63,218 bases of DNA from BS750m-G69 sp964441235 (GTDB lineage Bacteria > Fidelibacterota > UBA2242). The stretch spans positions 1 to 63,218 of the forward strand of contig CAYTUQ010000017.1 in the NCBI GenBank assembly GCA_964441235.1. Direction: 5' to 3'. The position numbers and the translations under genes were made by a program. Below the pieces are notes generated by a model. It ran no database searches. It was not told the DNA's origin and saw only the letters and a list, made by a program, of their open reading frames with translations. Shown one piece after another: positions 7,717-16,695 of the stretch. Each line of letters starts with the position of its first letter. The stretch's first letter is position 1.

Positions 7717-10272
7717 ATGAAACCAATAAAGACTTTTACCGTTTCTCCCATTTTACCCCAGCGTCTTCAGCGTCTTCGTGATATTGCCGATAATTTATGG
7801 TGGAGTTGGGAATCTGATGCAAGGGAGCTTTTCCGGAGGTTAGATGCGGATTTATGGGAAGAAACAAGACATAATCCATTGCTTGTTTTAAGTCGTATCG
7901 ACCAGAAGATTCTATATGAAAGAGAGCAGGATGACAGTTATGTTTATCAGTTGGAAAGGGTAGCGGAAAAATTTGATCAATACATGCAGAGGACACCCTG
8001 GTATAAAAAGAGAAATGGATTTGTACAGGACCTCAACGTGGCATATTTCTCTATGGAATATGGGATAACTGAATGTTTGCCAATTTATTCCGGCGGTCTT
8101 GGTGTTCTCTCTGGTGATCATCTTAAATCAGCGTCAGAACTGGGCATTCCTCTTACAGGTGTAGGGCTCTTATATCAAAAAGGTTATTTTCAACAAACAT
8201 TAAACATTAATGGTTGGCAGGAAGAGAAATATCCTGTAAACGATTTCTACAATATGCCATTAACTCTTGTAGTTGATGAAGAGAACAATCCTGAACTTGT
8301 TAAGATTCCTTTTCCGGGTAGAACGGTTTATACGAGAATTTGGAAGGCAATGGTTGGAAGAGTTCCTCTTTACCTTCTTGATACTAATATTGCTGAAAAT
8401 TTGCCAGAGGACAGGAAAATAACTGCTGAACTCTATGGTGGCGATGGAGAGGTAAGAATTCAACAAGAGATAGTTTTAGGAATAGGTGGATTTATAGTGC
8501 TTGACACAGTTGGAGTTTCAAAATTTATATGCCATATGAACGAAGGTCATTCAGCATTTTCTTCCCTGGAAAAAATAAGAAAGTTAGTCGTTCAGAATGG
8601 CTTATTTTTTTACGAAGCACTAGAAGTCGCTAAATCAAGTGCTGTTTTTACTACACATACACCTGTTAAAGCTGGAATTGATATTTTCCCATCTGAATTG
8701 ATTAAAAAATATTTTGAAACGTATTGCAAGGAAGTATCAATAAGTATAGATGAGTTGCTGGCATTAGGAAGAAGGGATCCCGCAGATACTGAAGAGGACT
8801 TTTCAATGGCAATACTTGCAATGAAGTTATCTTATAAAACGAATGCAGTAAGCAAACTTCATAGAAAAGTTGCTTCTGAAATGTGGCAGTCACTTTGGCC
8901 AGACATTTTACCTCAAGAAATACCAATCGGAAATGTAACTAATGGGATTCATCATGGTTCCTGGGTTTCGAGGGAGACATCAGGTCTTTTTGATCGTTAT
9001 CTTGGTCCAAAATGGCTGGCAGAGCCTGCTGATAAGTCTGTTTGGGAAAAAGTTGAAGATATTCCGGACGGTGAGCTTTGGAGAACTCATGAAAGACGAC
9101 GGGAACGTCTCATAGCATTTGCCAGGAAAAAATTACAAGAACAATATAGTAATCTTGGAAAATCACAATCTGAAATAGAGCGGGCAAAAAGTATATTAAA
9201 CAGTGAAGCACTTACTATAGGTTTTGCTCGAAGATTCGCATTATATAAGCGAGCTACTCTGATTTTGAATGACCCGGATAGATTAGCAAAATTATTAACA
9301 AATAAAGATTTTCCTGTTCAGATTATCTTTGCAGGCAAGGCGCATCCGAAAGATGAAGGGGGTAAAAAATTAATACGGCAGATCGTAAAGCTCGCTTCTG
9401 AAGAACCTTTTCGCCAGCATATTGTTTTTTTGGAAAACTACGATATGAATATTGCCAGATATTTGGTTCAGGGGTGTGATTTGTGGCTAAATACTCCCAT
9501 AAGGGGTTTAGAAGCCTGTGGTACAAGTGGAATGAAAGCTATTGCCAATGGAGCTCTACATTTCAGTACTCTTGATGGATGGTGGGATGAAATTTATAAA
9601 CCAGGCATTGGTTGGGCTATTGGAAAAAGGGAAGATTATGATGATCTCGATTATCGCAATGAACATGAAGCCAATGCTCTATATGAAGTCCTTGAAAAAG
9701 AGATTATCCCTACTTTTTATAGAAGAGATGATGCTTTACCGAGAGAATGGATTTCAATGATAAAGAGATCAATGGTTGGAATTTGCCCGATTTTTAATAC
9801 TAATAGGATGCTTTCTGAATATACATCCGATTTCTATTATCCCTCAGCAGTGCGGGCAATCAAAATGGAAGAAAATGATTTTTCGATAGCGAGAGATTTG
9901 TCAGAATGGAAAAAGAGTATTAAAAAGCAATGGAATTCTATTCGCTTTTTGAACGTGGAATCAGGAACAACTGGTAGTATATCTATTAAAAGTTCAATAA
10001 TTGTGAAAGCTGAAATATATCTTGGGAACATTTTGCCTGATGATGTGGATGTTCAGATATATTATGGGAAATTGGACAGTGATAGATTAATTAAAGATGG
10101 TGAATTAGTGTCAATGTCAGTTGAAGATAATCCAGATTCAAAGAAATATATTTATAAAAGTGAAATATCTTCATGGGAAAGTGGATTAAATGGTTTTACT
10201 ATAAGAGTAATTCCCAAGCATGAAGCTTTAGATTGTCCACTTGAAGAAGGATTAATTCATTGGTTTGAGTGA
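7717..10272 (+). CDS. glgP: Alpha-glucan (glycogen/maltodextrin) phosphorylase, DUF3417 type
   Basis: Phosphorolyses alpha-1,4-glucans to glucose-1-phosphate (GT35 family). The N-terminal hundred residues, with LPQRLQRLRDIADNLWWSW, are the DUF3417 domain found in the Thermus/Thermotoga-type phosphorylases. The pyridoxal-phosphate lysine lies in EACGTSGMKA, Lys607. Other conserved segments are YFSMEYGI and GYGDGEVR-like YGGDGEVR. At 851 residues it matches the DUF3417 subfamily. Cytoplasmic, and it appears to be transcribed alone. The upstream intergenic region is full of repeats, so no promoter is assigned. Confidence 0.96.
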   Translation: MKPIKTFTVSPILPQRLQRLRDIADNLWWSWESDARELFRRLDADLWEETRHNPLLVLSRIDQKILYEREQDDSYVYQLERVAEKFDQYMQRTPWYKKRNGFVQDLNVAYFSMEYGITECLPIYSGGLGVLSGDHLKSASELGIPLTGVGLLYQKGYFQQTLNINGWQEEKYPVNDFYNMPLTLVVDEENNPELVKIPFPGRTVYTRIWKAMVGRVPLYLLDTNIAENLPEDRKITAELYGGDGEVRIQQEIVLGIGGFIVLDTVGVSKFICHMNEGHSAFSSLEKIRKLVVQNGLFFYEALEVAKSSAVFTTHTPVKAGIDIFPSELIKKYFETYCKEVSISIDELLALGRRDPADTEEDFSMAILAMKLSYKTNAVSKLHRKVASEMWQSLWPDILPQEIPIGNVTNGIHHGSWVSRETSGLFDRYLGPKWLAEPADKSVWEKVEDIPDGELWRTHERRRERLIAFARKKLQEQYSNLGKSQSEIERAKSILNSEALTIGFARRFALYKRATLILNDPDRLAKLLTNKDFPVQIIFAGKAHPKDEGGKKLIRQIVKLASEEPFRQHIVFLENYDMNIARYLVQGCDLWLNTPIRGLEACGTSGMKAIANGALHFSTLDGWWDEIYKPGIGWAIGKREDYDDLDYRNEHEANALYEVLEKEIIPTFYRRDDALPREWISMIKRSMVGICPIFNTNRMLSEYTSDFYYPSAVRAIKMEENDFSIARDLSEWKKSIKKQWNSIRFLNVESGTTGSISIKSSIIVKAEIYLGNILPDDVDVQIYYGKLDSDRLIKDGELVSMSVEDNPDSKKYIYKSEISSWESGLNGFTIRVIPKHEALDCPLEEGLIHWFE

Positions 10273-10764
10273 TAAAAGAGTATATATTTTGGTAAGCTTT
10301 CAAAGAAATTGGAAATTAGAAATTGGGAAAAGAAATGAAAAGAGTCCGTACGGATGTTTATGCAGAAGGATATGGACGAAATACTCCATCTGACAGGAGA
10401 AAGTTTTATATTTACCCTGTTAAATTCTTTTTTATCAGAATATTTAACTGGGTATATTCAAGGGGATCGCTTGAGGAAACAAAATCATGGTTACGGAAAC
10501 TCATCAGGAGAGAAGTTTTATCCGGCAGCTGCCGGATTCATCCCGATATCAAAAAGTAATTATTCCAGGAGTCCCGTTGGGGAAAAACTTGGACCCAAAT
10601 TGAATGCGTTTATAAATAGCACAAAAGGATGATAATACTAATTTCATCCCGATAGATCGGGACTAATTTCCTCCAGGTGGGTTCCTTTAGAAGAATTGTG
10701 ATCGTTTGCGTATTTTGTAAGAGATTGTAAATGCAAATTAAAAAATATTTGGAATAATATAACA
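10273..10764. other. 492-bp intergenic region with palindromes, no supported gene
   Basis: Two overlapping open frames (about 10323-10559 and 10354-10632) resemble no family I know and have poor start signals, so I do not call them. The region contains the perfect palindrome ATCCGGCAGCTGCCGGAT (10520-10537), repeated with one base change at 51179-51196. It also contains TCCCGATAGATCGGGA near 10648-10663 and a GTCCCGTTGGGGA hairpin near 10571. Confidence 0.55.
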
Positions 10765-11529
10765 ATGGAAATTTTAAATAGTGAAAAAGTGATTGAATGC
10801 CTTAAGAAGGCAAAAAAAATAGCTGTATTGACGGGTGCAGGTATCTCTGCTGAAAGCGGTATTCCAACATTTAGAGGTGAAAACGGATTATGGACTAAGC
10901 TTTCTCCTAACGAGCTGGCAAGTTTTGAGGCTTTCTATAATAACACTGCCATAGTTTCAGAATGGTATAAGCATCGGAGGGAGATTATTGAGGATTTGAA
11001 ACCTAATCCCGGGCATTATGCTTTAGTAGAATTGAGCAAGATTCCTGAAGTTTTTGATTTGATTACTCAGAATATAGACGGGCTTCATCAAAGAGCAGGA
11101 TGTAAGGACGTGATTGAACTTCATGGAAACATTTTGGAAAGTTATTGTATAAAATGTGGCAAAAGGTACACATCTGAAGAGTTTGATGAGGTTTATTTAA
11201 ATGCTATGAATCATATTCCCAGATGCAATTGTGGTGGACTAATTCGTCCTGATGTAGTGTGGTTCGGAGAGTCGCTTCCCACTGAAAGTATAGAAAGGGC
11301 TTATCAAGCGTCGGTAAATGCAGATGTATTTTTATCAATTGGAACTTCTGCACAAGTCGTACCAGCATCAGATTTTCCGAGATACGCAAAGCGTAATGGA
11401 GTTTTATTAATTGAAGTCAATCCAAATAGGACAGTACTTACAGATACTGTAGATTTATGGATTCAAGGCAAAGCAGGAGAGATCCTGCCTAAATTCGTTG
11501 AGGAATACGAGAGTATATTGGAGACCTAA
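10765..11529 (+). CDS. cobB: NAD-dependent protein deacylase, sirtuin (SIR2/CobB)
   Basis: Removes acyl groups from lysines using NAD+. The GAGISAESGIPTFRG segment (24-38) and TQNIDGLH (101-108) bind NAD. His120 is the catalytic base. Cys128, Cys131, Cys154 and Cys156 form the zinc site. Tyr68 and Arg71, in EWYKHRR, match the Tyr-x-x-Arg pair that in SIRT5 and E. coli CobB recognises succinyl or malonyl lysine, so desuccinylation or demalonylation is plausible as well as deacetylation. 254 residues is normal for class III sirtuins. It lies 31 bases upstream of the TPR-lipoprotein operon and may be its first gene. Confidence 0.95.
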   Translation: MEILNSEKVIECLKKAKKIAVLTGAGISAESGIPTFRGENGLWTKLSPNELASFEAFYNNTAIVSEWYKHRREIIEDLKPNPGHYALVELSKIPEVFDLITQNIDGLHQRAGCKDVIELHGNILESYCIKCGKRYTSEEFDEVYLNAMNHIPRCNCGGLIRPDVVWFGESLPTESIERAYQASVNADVFLSIGTSAQVVPASDFPRYAKRNGVLLIEVNPNRTVLTDTVDLWIQGKAGEILPKFVEEYESILET

Positions 11530-11560
11530 TCTCTAACAAAATTCATTTACCTATATTTTT

Positions 11561-13555
11561 ATGCCTAAGATTTTATTAAAGAAGTATTCAGTATATATTT
11601 TCACTATTTGCGGACTACTTTGGATAGCTACTATGAATAGTTGCGCTTATTATAACACTTTCTATAATGCTCAGCAATACTTTGAAGAGGCTGTAAAAGA
11701 ACATAAAAAAGCAAAAGATGATAAAATGCCTGTTGCTTTACGAAGGAAATTTGATTCTGCCATAGAGAAAGCAAATAAAGTCATAATTGAATATCCTGAT
11801 AGTAAATGGACTGATGATGCATTATATATTATTGCACTTTCTTATTACTATAAGGGTGATTATTTAGGTGCTAAGAAGAAATTTGAAGAATTTATTATAC
11901 AATATCCCGGTAGCAAGTTGTTTCCTGAGATGGAGATTTGGTATGGACGTAATTTATGGAAGATGGGTGAGAAAGATTTGGCTTTACACCAATTGAGAAA
12001 GACAGCGACTTCAATTGATAATCCATTACTCATTTCCGAAGTTTACTATGCAATTGCAGAATTATTCCAGGAGCAAAATGATCTTGATTCTTCTCTTTTC
12101 TACTTTGCCGAGATAACCAATTTAGGTAAGGGTGAAGATATTTATTCTGAAGCTCAGTTTAAAGTTGCAGAAATTTATTTGGAGAAAAATCAGATTCCGG
12201 AGGCAATTGAAAATTTAAAGAGAGTTTCGCGTTATTCACCATCTCCGGAGTTAAGAGATCAGATGCAAGTTCTTCTGGCAAAGATTTACAGGGAATCAGG
12301 GAGATATGATAAAGCTCGAGTGATGATAATGTCCAAATTAAATAATCCTAAAAACGAAAATATTTGGCCAGCACTGGAATTAGAGCTTGCCCTCATATAT
12401 TTAGCTGAGGAGGATTATGAATCGGCAAAGTCCCGTTTTTCTCACATAAGTGAAACGTATAAAAGAACGCCTGAATCAGCTGAAGCGTATCAATATCGCG
12501 CAACACTGAATATGACTTATTTTCATGATTATGAAAAAGCTCAAAAGCAGTTTGATATGGTTGGTAAAGAGGACTCAAAATCCAAATTTGCTTTAGAAGC
12601 AAAGCAGAAATCCTTAGAGATTAAAAGATTTTTTAAAGTTAAAAAAGAACTGGATGCTTTAGTGAATCAAATCTCAGAGATAAATAATACAACAACGGAA
12701 TCAGAAGATGAGACTTCGGATGAAATTGATGAGGATATAAGACCGGAAGCTTTAAAAAAGGCTATTGAAAAACAAGAAATGGAGAAAAGAAAGCAAATTG
12801 ATACAATAGCAGTTTTTGCTGATTATTATGAAAAAATCTATGAAATGGCAGAACTTTACTATTTCAATTTTCAACAGATTGACAGTGCGGTTGTTAATTT
12901 TGAAAAAATTTCCCATTCCGAGCTTTACAACCCGTACATAGATAAAGCTTTCTATGCTCTATATTATATTTATGATAACGAGGAGGATTCAGTAACGGCT
13001 TATTTTTATAAAGATGCTTTAAAAGAACAATATCCTGATTCTCCTTATCTTTCTTATATAGAAGAAAATGAGATAATCATGCCGAAAATGGAAAGAGATG
13101 CAGAGGAACTTTATCTCAAAGCCGAAAATGTTTTTGATTCAAATCCTGATTCTGCAATAACGCTTCTTACATCAATTCATGACAGCTATCCATTGTCGTT
13201 ATATGGTGAAAAAAGTGTGCTGAGTGTTGCGTGGTTGTATCAAAACCGGATTTTTGATATTGATAATTCTATTTTGTGGTACAAGTCATTTATGGATTTT
13301 TATCCTAACAGCCCATTTTTCCCCGATGCAGAAGGCGAATACAATGAACTCAACGAGATTTTAACTGATACGACAGTCAGTACAACTGATCAGGATTCAA
13401 CCAAAGCTCTTCCTCAAATATCACCTTCCGAATCTGAAGATTTGAACATTACGCCTGATAATACATCCACTAGACCGGATACTTTATCCTCCAAAAAATT
13501 ACCAATTAACTCAGATCCTTTATTGAAGGCTAAGGAAGACATAATACAGGAATGA
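11561..13555 (+). CDS. Tetratricopeptide-repeat outer-membrane lipoprotein
   Basis: 664 residues with a signal sequence ending in a lipobox at Cys28 (TMNSCAYYNTFYNA). At least eight TPR-like helical repeats follow (for example DDALYIIALSYYYKGDYLGAK and SEAQFKVAEIYLEKNQIPEA). The C-terminal 100 residues are acidic and low complexity. The N-terminal repeats look like BamD/YfiO and YbgF-type TPRs, so a role as an envelope assembly scaffold is likely, but I cannot assign a partner. The stop overlaps the pyrK start by 4 bases, so an envelope protein is translationally coupled to pyrimidine synthesis genes. Confidence 0.75.
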   Translation: MPKILLKKYSVYIFTICGLLWIATMNSCAYYNTFYNAQQYFEEAVKEHKKAKDDKMPVALRRKFDSAIEKANKVIIEYPDSKWTDDALYIIALSYYYKGDYLGAKKKFEEFIIQYPGSKLFPEMEIWYGRNLWKMGEKDLALHQLRKTATSIDNPLLISEVYYAIAELFQEQNDLDSSLFYFAEITNLGKGEDIYSEAQFKVAEIYLEKNQIPEAIENLKRVSRYSPSPELRDQMQVLLAKIYRESGRYDKARVMIMSKLNNPKNENIWPALELELALIYLAEEDYESAKSRFSHISETYKRTPESAEAYQYRATLNMTYFHDYEKAQKQFDMVGKEDSKSKFALEAKQKSLEIKRFFKVKKELDALVNQISEINNTTTESEDETSDEIDEDIRPEALKKAIEKQEMEKRKQIDTIAVFADYYEKIYEMAELYYFNFQQIDSAVVNFEKISHSELYNPYIDKAFYALYYIYDNEEDSVTAYFYKDALKEQYPDSPYLSYIEENEIIMPKMERDAEELYLKAENVFDSNPDSAITLLTSIHDSYPLSLYGEKSVLSVAWLYQNRIFDIDNSILWYKSFMDFYPNSPFFPDAEGEYNELNEILTDTTVSTTDQDSTKALPQISPSESEDLNITPDNTSTRPDTLSSKKLPINSDPLLKAKEDIIQE

Positions 13556-14334
13556 GGAAATTTAAAGAAACTACAGTAGTTGAAAATGTTAAGGTTACCG
13601 AAGATATTTATCGATTAAAATTGAATATTCCTGATATCGTAAACTCAGTAGAGCCGGGTCAATTTTTAAATATTTATTTTCAGGACTCCCCTAATATTTT
13701 CCCAAGACCATTCAGTATCGCTGGAATTGATGGTGATAATATCTTGATTCTTTATAAAGTTGTTGGTAAACAGACTGAGAAGATGAGTTCATGGCAGAAG
13801 GGTTATGAAACTAAAGTTTTAGGTCCTCTTGGGAATTCATTTGATTTGTCTTCAGACAGTGATATTTCACATGTTTTAATTGCTGGTGGAGTAGGCGTTG
13901 CGCCTTTAATATTTGTTCGTGATAAGCTCTCTTTGATGGAAATAACTCCTTATTTCTTTATCGGAGCGAAAAATAAAAGTGAACTTCCTATTATTAAGGA
14001 TCCAAAATCGAAATTATATCTTTCAAGTGATGATGGATCAGCCGGATTTGCAGGAAATGTAGTTGATCATTTTAAATCAATGATTAATTCCATAAAAAAA
14101 CCTGTATCGGTTTATGCATGTGGTCCGGATGAAATGAATAGAGAAGTGGCTAAATTGGGAGTTGAGCGGCGAATGAAAGTCCAAGTATCACTTGAAAGAG
14201 TGATGGCGTGTGGATTAGGAATTTGTCAGGGATGTGCAATAAAAACAAAAGATATCTCAGGTAATAATTATTATTCCCTTGTATGTAAAGATGGACCGGT
14301 TTTTAAAGGGGAAGAGGTAGTTTTTGGTGGTTGA
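13552..14334 (+). CDS. pyrK: Dihydroorotate dehydrogenase electron-transfer subunit PyrK
   Basis: Carries electrons from PyrD to NAD+ in class 1B dihydroorotate dehydrogenase. The FAD-binding motif RPFSIAG (52-58), the NAD-binding GGVGVAPL segment, and the C-terminal 2Fe-2S ligands Cys220, Cys225, Cys228 and Cys245 are all present. 260 residues is normal. It overlaps the preceding lipoprotein gene by 4 bases and the following pyrD by 11 bases, which supports a single operon and a stoichiometric complex. Confidence 0.94.
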   Translation: MRKFKETTVVENVKVTEDIYRLKLNIPDIVNSVEPGQFLNIYFQDSPNIFPRPFSIAGIDGDNILILYKVVGKQTEKMSSWQKGYETKVLGPLGNSFDLSSDSDISHVLIAGGVGVAPLIFVRDKLSLMEITPYFFIGAKNKSELPIIKDPKSKLYLSSDDGSAGFAGNVVDHFKSMINSIKKPVSVYACGPDEMNREVAKLGVERRMKVQVSLERVMACGLGICQGCAIKTKDISGNNYYSLVCKDGPVFKGEEVVFGG

Positions 14335-15241
14335 TTATTCTATTGCGTTGGGAAATAAATTATCTTTATCAAACCCGACACTCACGGCTTCAGGTACTTT
14401 CGGTTACGGGGACGAGATTTCCGATATTGTTGATATTGAGCTTTATGGAGGAATTGTAACAAAATCTTTGACTTTGGAACCTCGTAAAGGAAATCCTCCT
14501 CCACGGGTTATCGAGACGCCGTGTGGTATGATTAATTCTATCGGACTTGCTAATATTGGGGTTGATTCATTTTTGGAAGAAAAGTCCGAATTTTTAAGAA
14601 ATTATACCGGCAAAGTAATTGTGAATATTGCTGGAAGAACAGACCTTGAATATTGCGAAATCCTGAAACGTTTAACTGAAAATAATTGGATTGATGGTTT
14701 TGAAATAAACGTATCCTGTCCGAATGTTAGTGAAGGTGGAATTGAATTTGGAACAGATCCAAAGATTTTAAGAAAATTGGTTCTCAAATTAAGAGGCCTT
14801 ACTGATAAATTTCTTATGATAAAACTTTCGCCTAATGTGACGGATATTAGAATTCTTGCTGAGACCTCGCAAGAATGTGGAGCTGATGCAGTTTCGATGA
14901 TAAATACAGTTTATGGTTCTGCAGTTGATATTAATACGAAGAAACCTCTTATAAATTCCGTGATAGGAGGACTTTCAGGTCCGGCTATAAAACCGATTGC
15001 AATTGCAAATATAATTAAGGCATATCAGGTAATTGATATGCCTATAATTGGTATAGGAGGTATAAGTAGTGGAAAAGACGTCATAGAGTTTATGCTTGCA
15101 GGAGCGTCGGCTGTTCAGCTTGGGACTGTCCATTTTTATAATCCTTTAGTTATAAATGGAATATTGCAATTTTTAAAAGAATATTGTTTTCAAAATAATA
15201 TTTTGTCAATTAGGGATATTATTGGGAAAGCAAAAGTATGA
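14324..15241 (+). CDS. pyrD: Dihydroorotate dehydrogenase, class 1B catalytic subunit
   Basis: Oxidises dihydroorotate to orotate in pyrimidine synthesis, using FMN. The N-terminal NPTLTASGTFGYGDE, the catalytic cysteine in INVSCPN (Cys132, typical of class 1) and the FMN phosphate site IGIGGISSGKDV are all visible. 305 residues fits class 1B. The start is not ATG: TTG at 14324 or GTG at 14327 are the candidates, with AGAGG upstream inside pyrK. Both overlap the end of pyrK. Coupling to pyrK supports the NAD-linked class 1B assignment. Confidence 0.94.
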   Translation: MVVDYSIALGNKLSLSNPTLTASGTFGYGDEISDIVDIELYGGIVTKSLTLEPRKGNPPPRVIETPCGMINSIGLANIGVDSFLEEKSEFLRNYTGKVIVNIAGRTDLEYCEILKRLTENNWIDGFEINVSCPNVSEGGIEFGTDPKILRKLVLKLRGLTDKFLMIKLSPNVTDIRILAETSQECGADAVSMINTVYGSAVDINTKKPLINSVIGGLSGPAIKPIAIANIIKAYQVIDMPIIGIGGISSGKDVIEFMLAGASAVQLGTVHFYNPLVINGILQFLKEYCFQNNILSIRDIIGKAKV

Positions 15242-15723
15242 AATTAAAGGCAATTACCATTGTTATCGTAAGTTGCATACTTATTGGTTGTATATCAGCA
15301 CCCCGGTATCATTATTCTACAAATAAAAATGTTTCAAGCAAAAGTGGTTCAAATGTTGCCCTTTTGACCAAAGGAGTAAAACATACAGCTATTTTCACTG
15401 CTTCTTATTATGGTGATAATGATGGTTTTAATGGGCAAAATACTGCCAATGGAGAGATTTTTAATAAAGATGATTTTACAGCAGCCCATAAATCATTACC
15501 ATTTGGGACGATATTAAAAATAACTTATCCTGTAACCGGCAAGTCAGTTGAAGTGAAAATAAATGATAGAGGACCTTTTGTTAAAGGAAGAGATATTGAT
15601 TTATCTTATGGCGCTGCTGCAAAGATCGGGCTGGTAAAAGATGGTGTGGGAAAAGTAAAAGTAACTTTAATAAAGTGGGGAGATGGAGAGACAAAAAAGA
15701 GGTCTGAGGCAGGGAAAAGGTAA
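15238..15723 (+). CDS. rlpA: RlpA-like septal ring lipoprotein (double-psi beta barrel)
   Basis: 161 residues with a lipobox LIGC at Cys18. The DPBB domain has the hallmark segments ASYYGDNDGFNGQNTANGE, AAHKSLPFGT and VKINDRGPFVKGRDIDLS. RlpA proteins are lytic transglycosylases acting on denuded glycan strands in the outer-membrane/periplasm space. No SPOR domain is present, so septal targeting is less certain. The gene overlaps pyrD (ATGA) and cdsA (TAATG). Confidence 0.9.
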   Translation: MKLKAITIVIVSCILIGCISAPRYHYSTNKNVSSKSGSNVALLTKGVKHTAIFTASYYGDNDGFNGQNTANGEIFNKDDFTAAHKSLPFGTILKITYPVTGKSVEVKINDRGPFVKGRDIDLSYGAAAKIGLVKDGVGKVKVTLIKWGDGETKKRSEAGKR

Positions 15724-16526
15724 TGAGTAATTTTGCAAGCAGAATGATGATAAATGCAGTTGGAATTCCAGCAATTCTGTTTTTGACCCATTTAGGAGGA
15801 TTACCTTTTGTAATTTTTATCGTAATTGTTTCAATAATCGGACAAAATGAGTTTTATTCACTTGCAAGGAAAAAGGGAAGCAATCCTGTCTTTTTAACAG
15901 CCATAATTAGTGGCGTTATCTGGATAATAGCCTCTTTTTATTTATCTGAATATTTGTTCTACTTACTAATTCTAATAGCAATTATGTTTATAATTATTGG
16001 TTTATTTAGGCATGTGTCTGGATCTATAACTGATATATCTTCGACAATTTTAGGATTTATTTATATACCTATTTTTCTATCTACTATAGTTCTATTAAGA
16101 AAATTAGATAATATAGACGATGGAAAACTTGTAACACTTTTGTTTGTTTCAATTTGGATTTGTGATTCTTTAGCTTTCGTTTTTGGAAAATGGCTCGGGA
16201 AAAGAAAAATTGCTCCTAAAATTAGTCCTAACAAATCAATTGCCGGTTGTATTGCTGGACTTTTTGGTTCTTTGGCGACAGTAATAATTTTTTACTATTT
16301 AGGGTGGACACCGGAGTTGCTTTCATTTACTCAGTTAATAGTTTTGGGCATAATCACCGGGATATTTGGACAAGTTGGTGATTTTACTGAGTCTCTTTTT
16401 AAAAGAGATGCAGAAGTAAAAGATTCGAGTTCCATTCTTCTTGGACATGGTGGTGTTTTGGATCGTTTTGATGCATTTTTTATTGCTTCGCCATTAGTTT
16501 ACCTTTATATACTCTTAATTTTATAA
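15723..16526 (+). CDS. cdsA: Phosphatidate cytidylyltransferase
   Basis: Makes CDP-diacylglycerol, the precursor of anionic and zwitterionic phospholipids. The 267-residue protein is made of seven to eight transmembrane segments and ends with the CDP-DAG synthase signature SLFKRDAEVKDSS followed by LGHGGVLDRFD. The start codon overlaps the rlpA stop (TAATG). Last gene of the overlapping operon. A repeat-rich stretch of about 170 bases follows. Confidence 0.94.
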   Translation: MSNFASRMMINAVGIPAILFLTHLGGLPFVIFIVIVSIIGQNEFYSLARKKGSNPVFLTAIISGVIWIIASFYLSEYLFYLLILIAIMFIIIGLFRHVSGSITDISSTILGFIYIPIFLSTIVLLRKLDNIDDGKLVTLLFVSIWICDSLAFVFGKWLGKRKIAPKISPNKSIAGCIAGLFGSLATVIIFYYLGWTPELLSFTQLIVLGIITGIFGQVGDFTESLFKRDAEVKDSSSILLGHGGVLDRFDAFFIASPLVYLYILLIL

Positions 16527-16633
16527 TCTGAGGAGATTCGGTATAAGACCAGAGATAAGTTATAACAGAGTAAGTAAAGTATCTTGAATAGTATCTTCCA
16601 GTAATTTAGGGAGAGTGTTTTTGTTATTATCTC

Positions 16634-16676
16634 GTCTCAAGGAGGTCCCTTTGGGAAAGAGATCCCTGCGGGATAA
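16634..16676. repeat. Intergenic palindrome pair (TCCCTTTGGGA, ATCCCTGCGGGAT)
   Basis: Two short palindromes in tandem, GGTCCCTTTGGGA and GATCCCTGCGGGATA, preceded by CTCAAGGAGG. The TCCC-N3-GGGA core recurs elsewhere (for example 7624, 27171, 47693, 54610, 63061). It lies just upstream of the Shine-Dalgarno of the GlmU-like gene. Confidence 0.6.
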
Positions 16677-16695
16677 AGTTTGGGTGGAGTAAAAT

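Noticed and set aside
10323..10632. Two overlapping open frames between glgP and cobB
   Set aside because: No recognisable family, poor start signals, and one contains the palindromic repeat. Coding is not supported.
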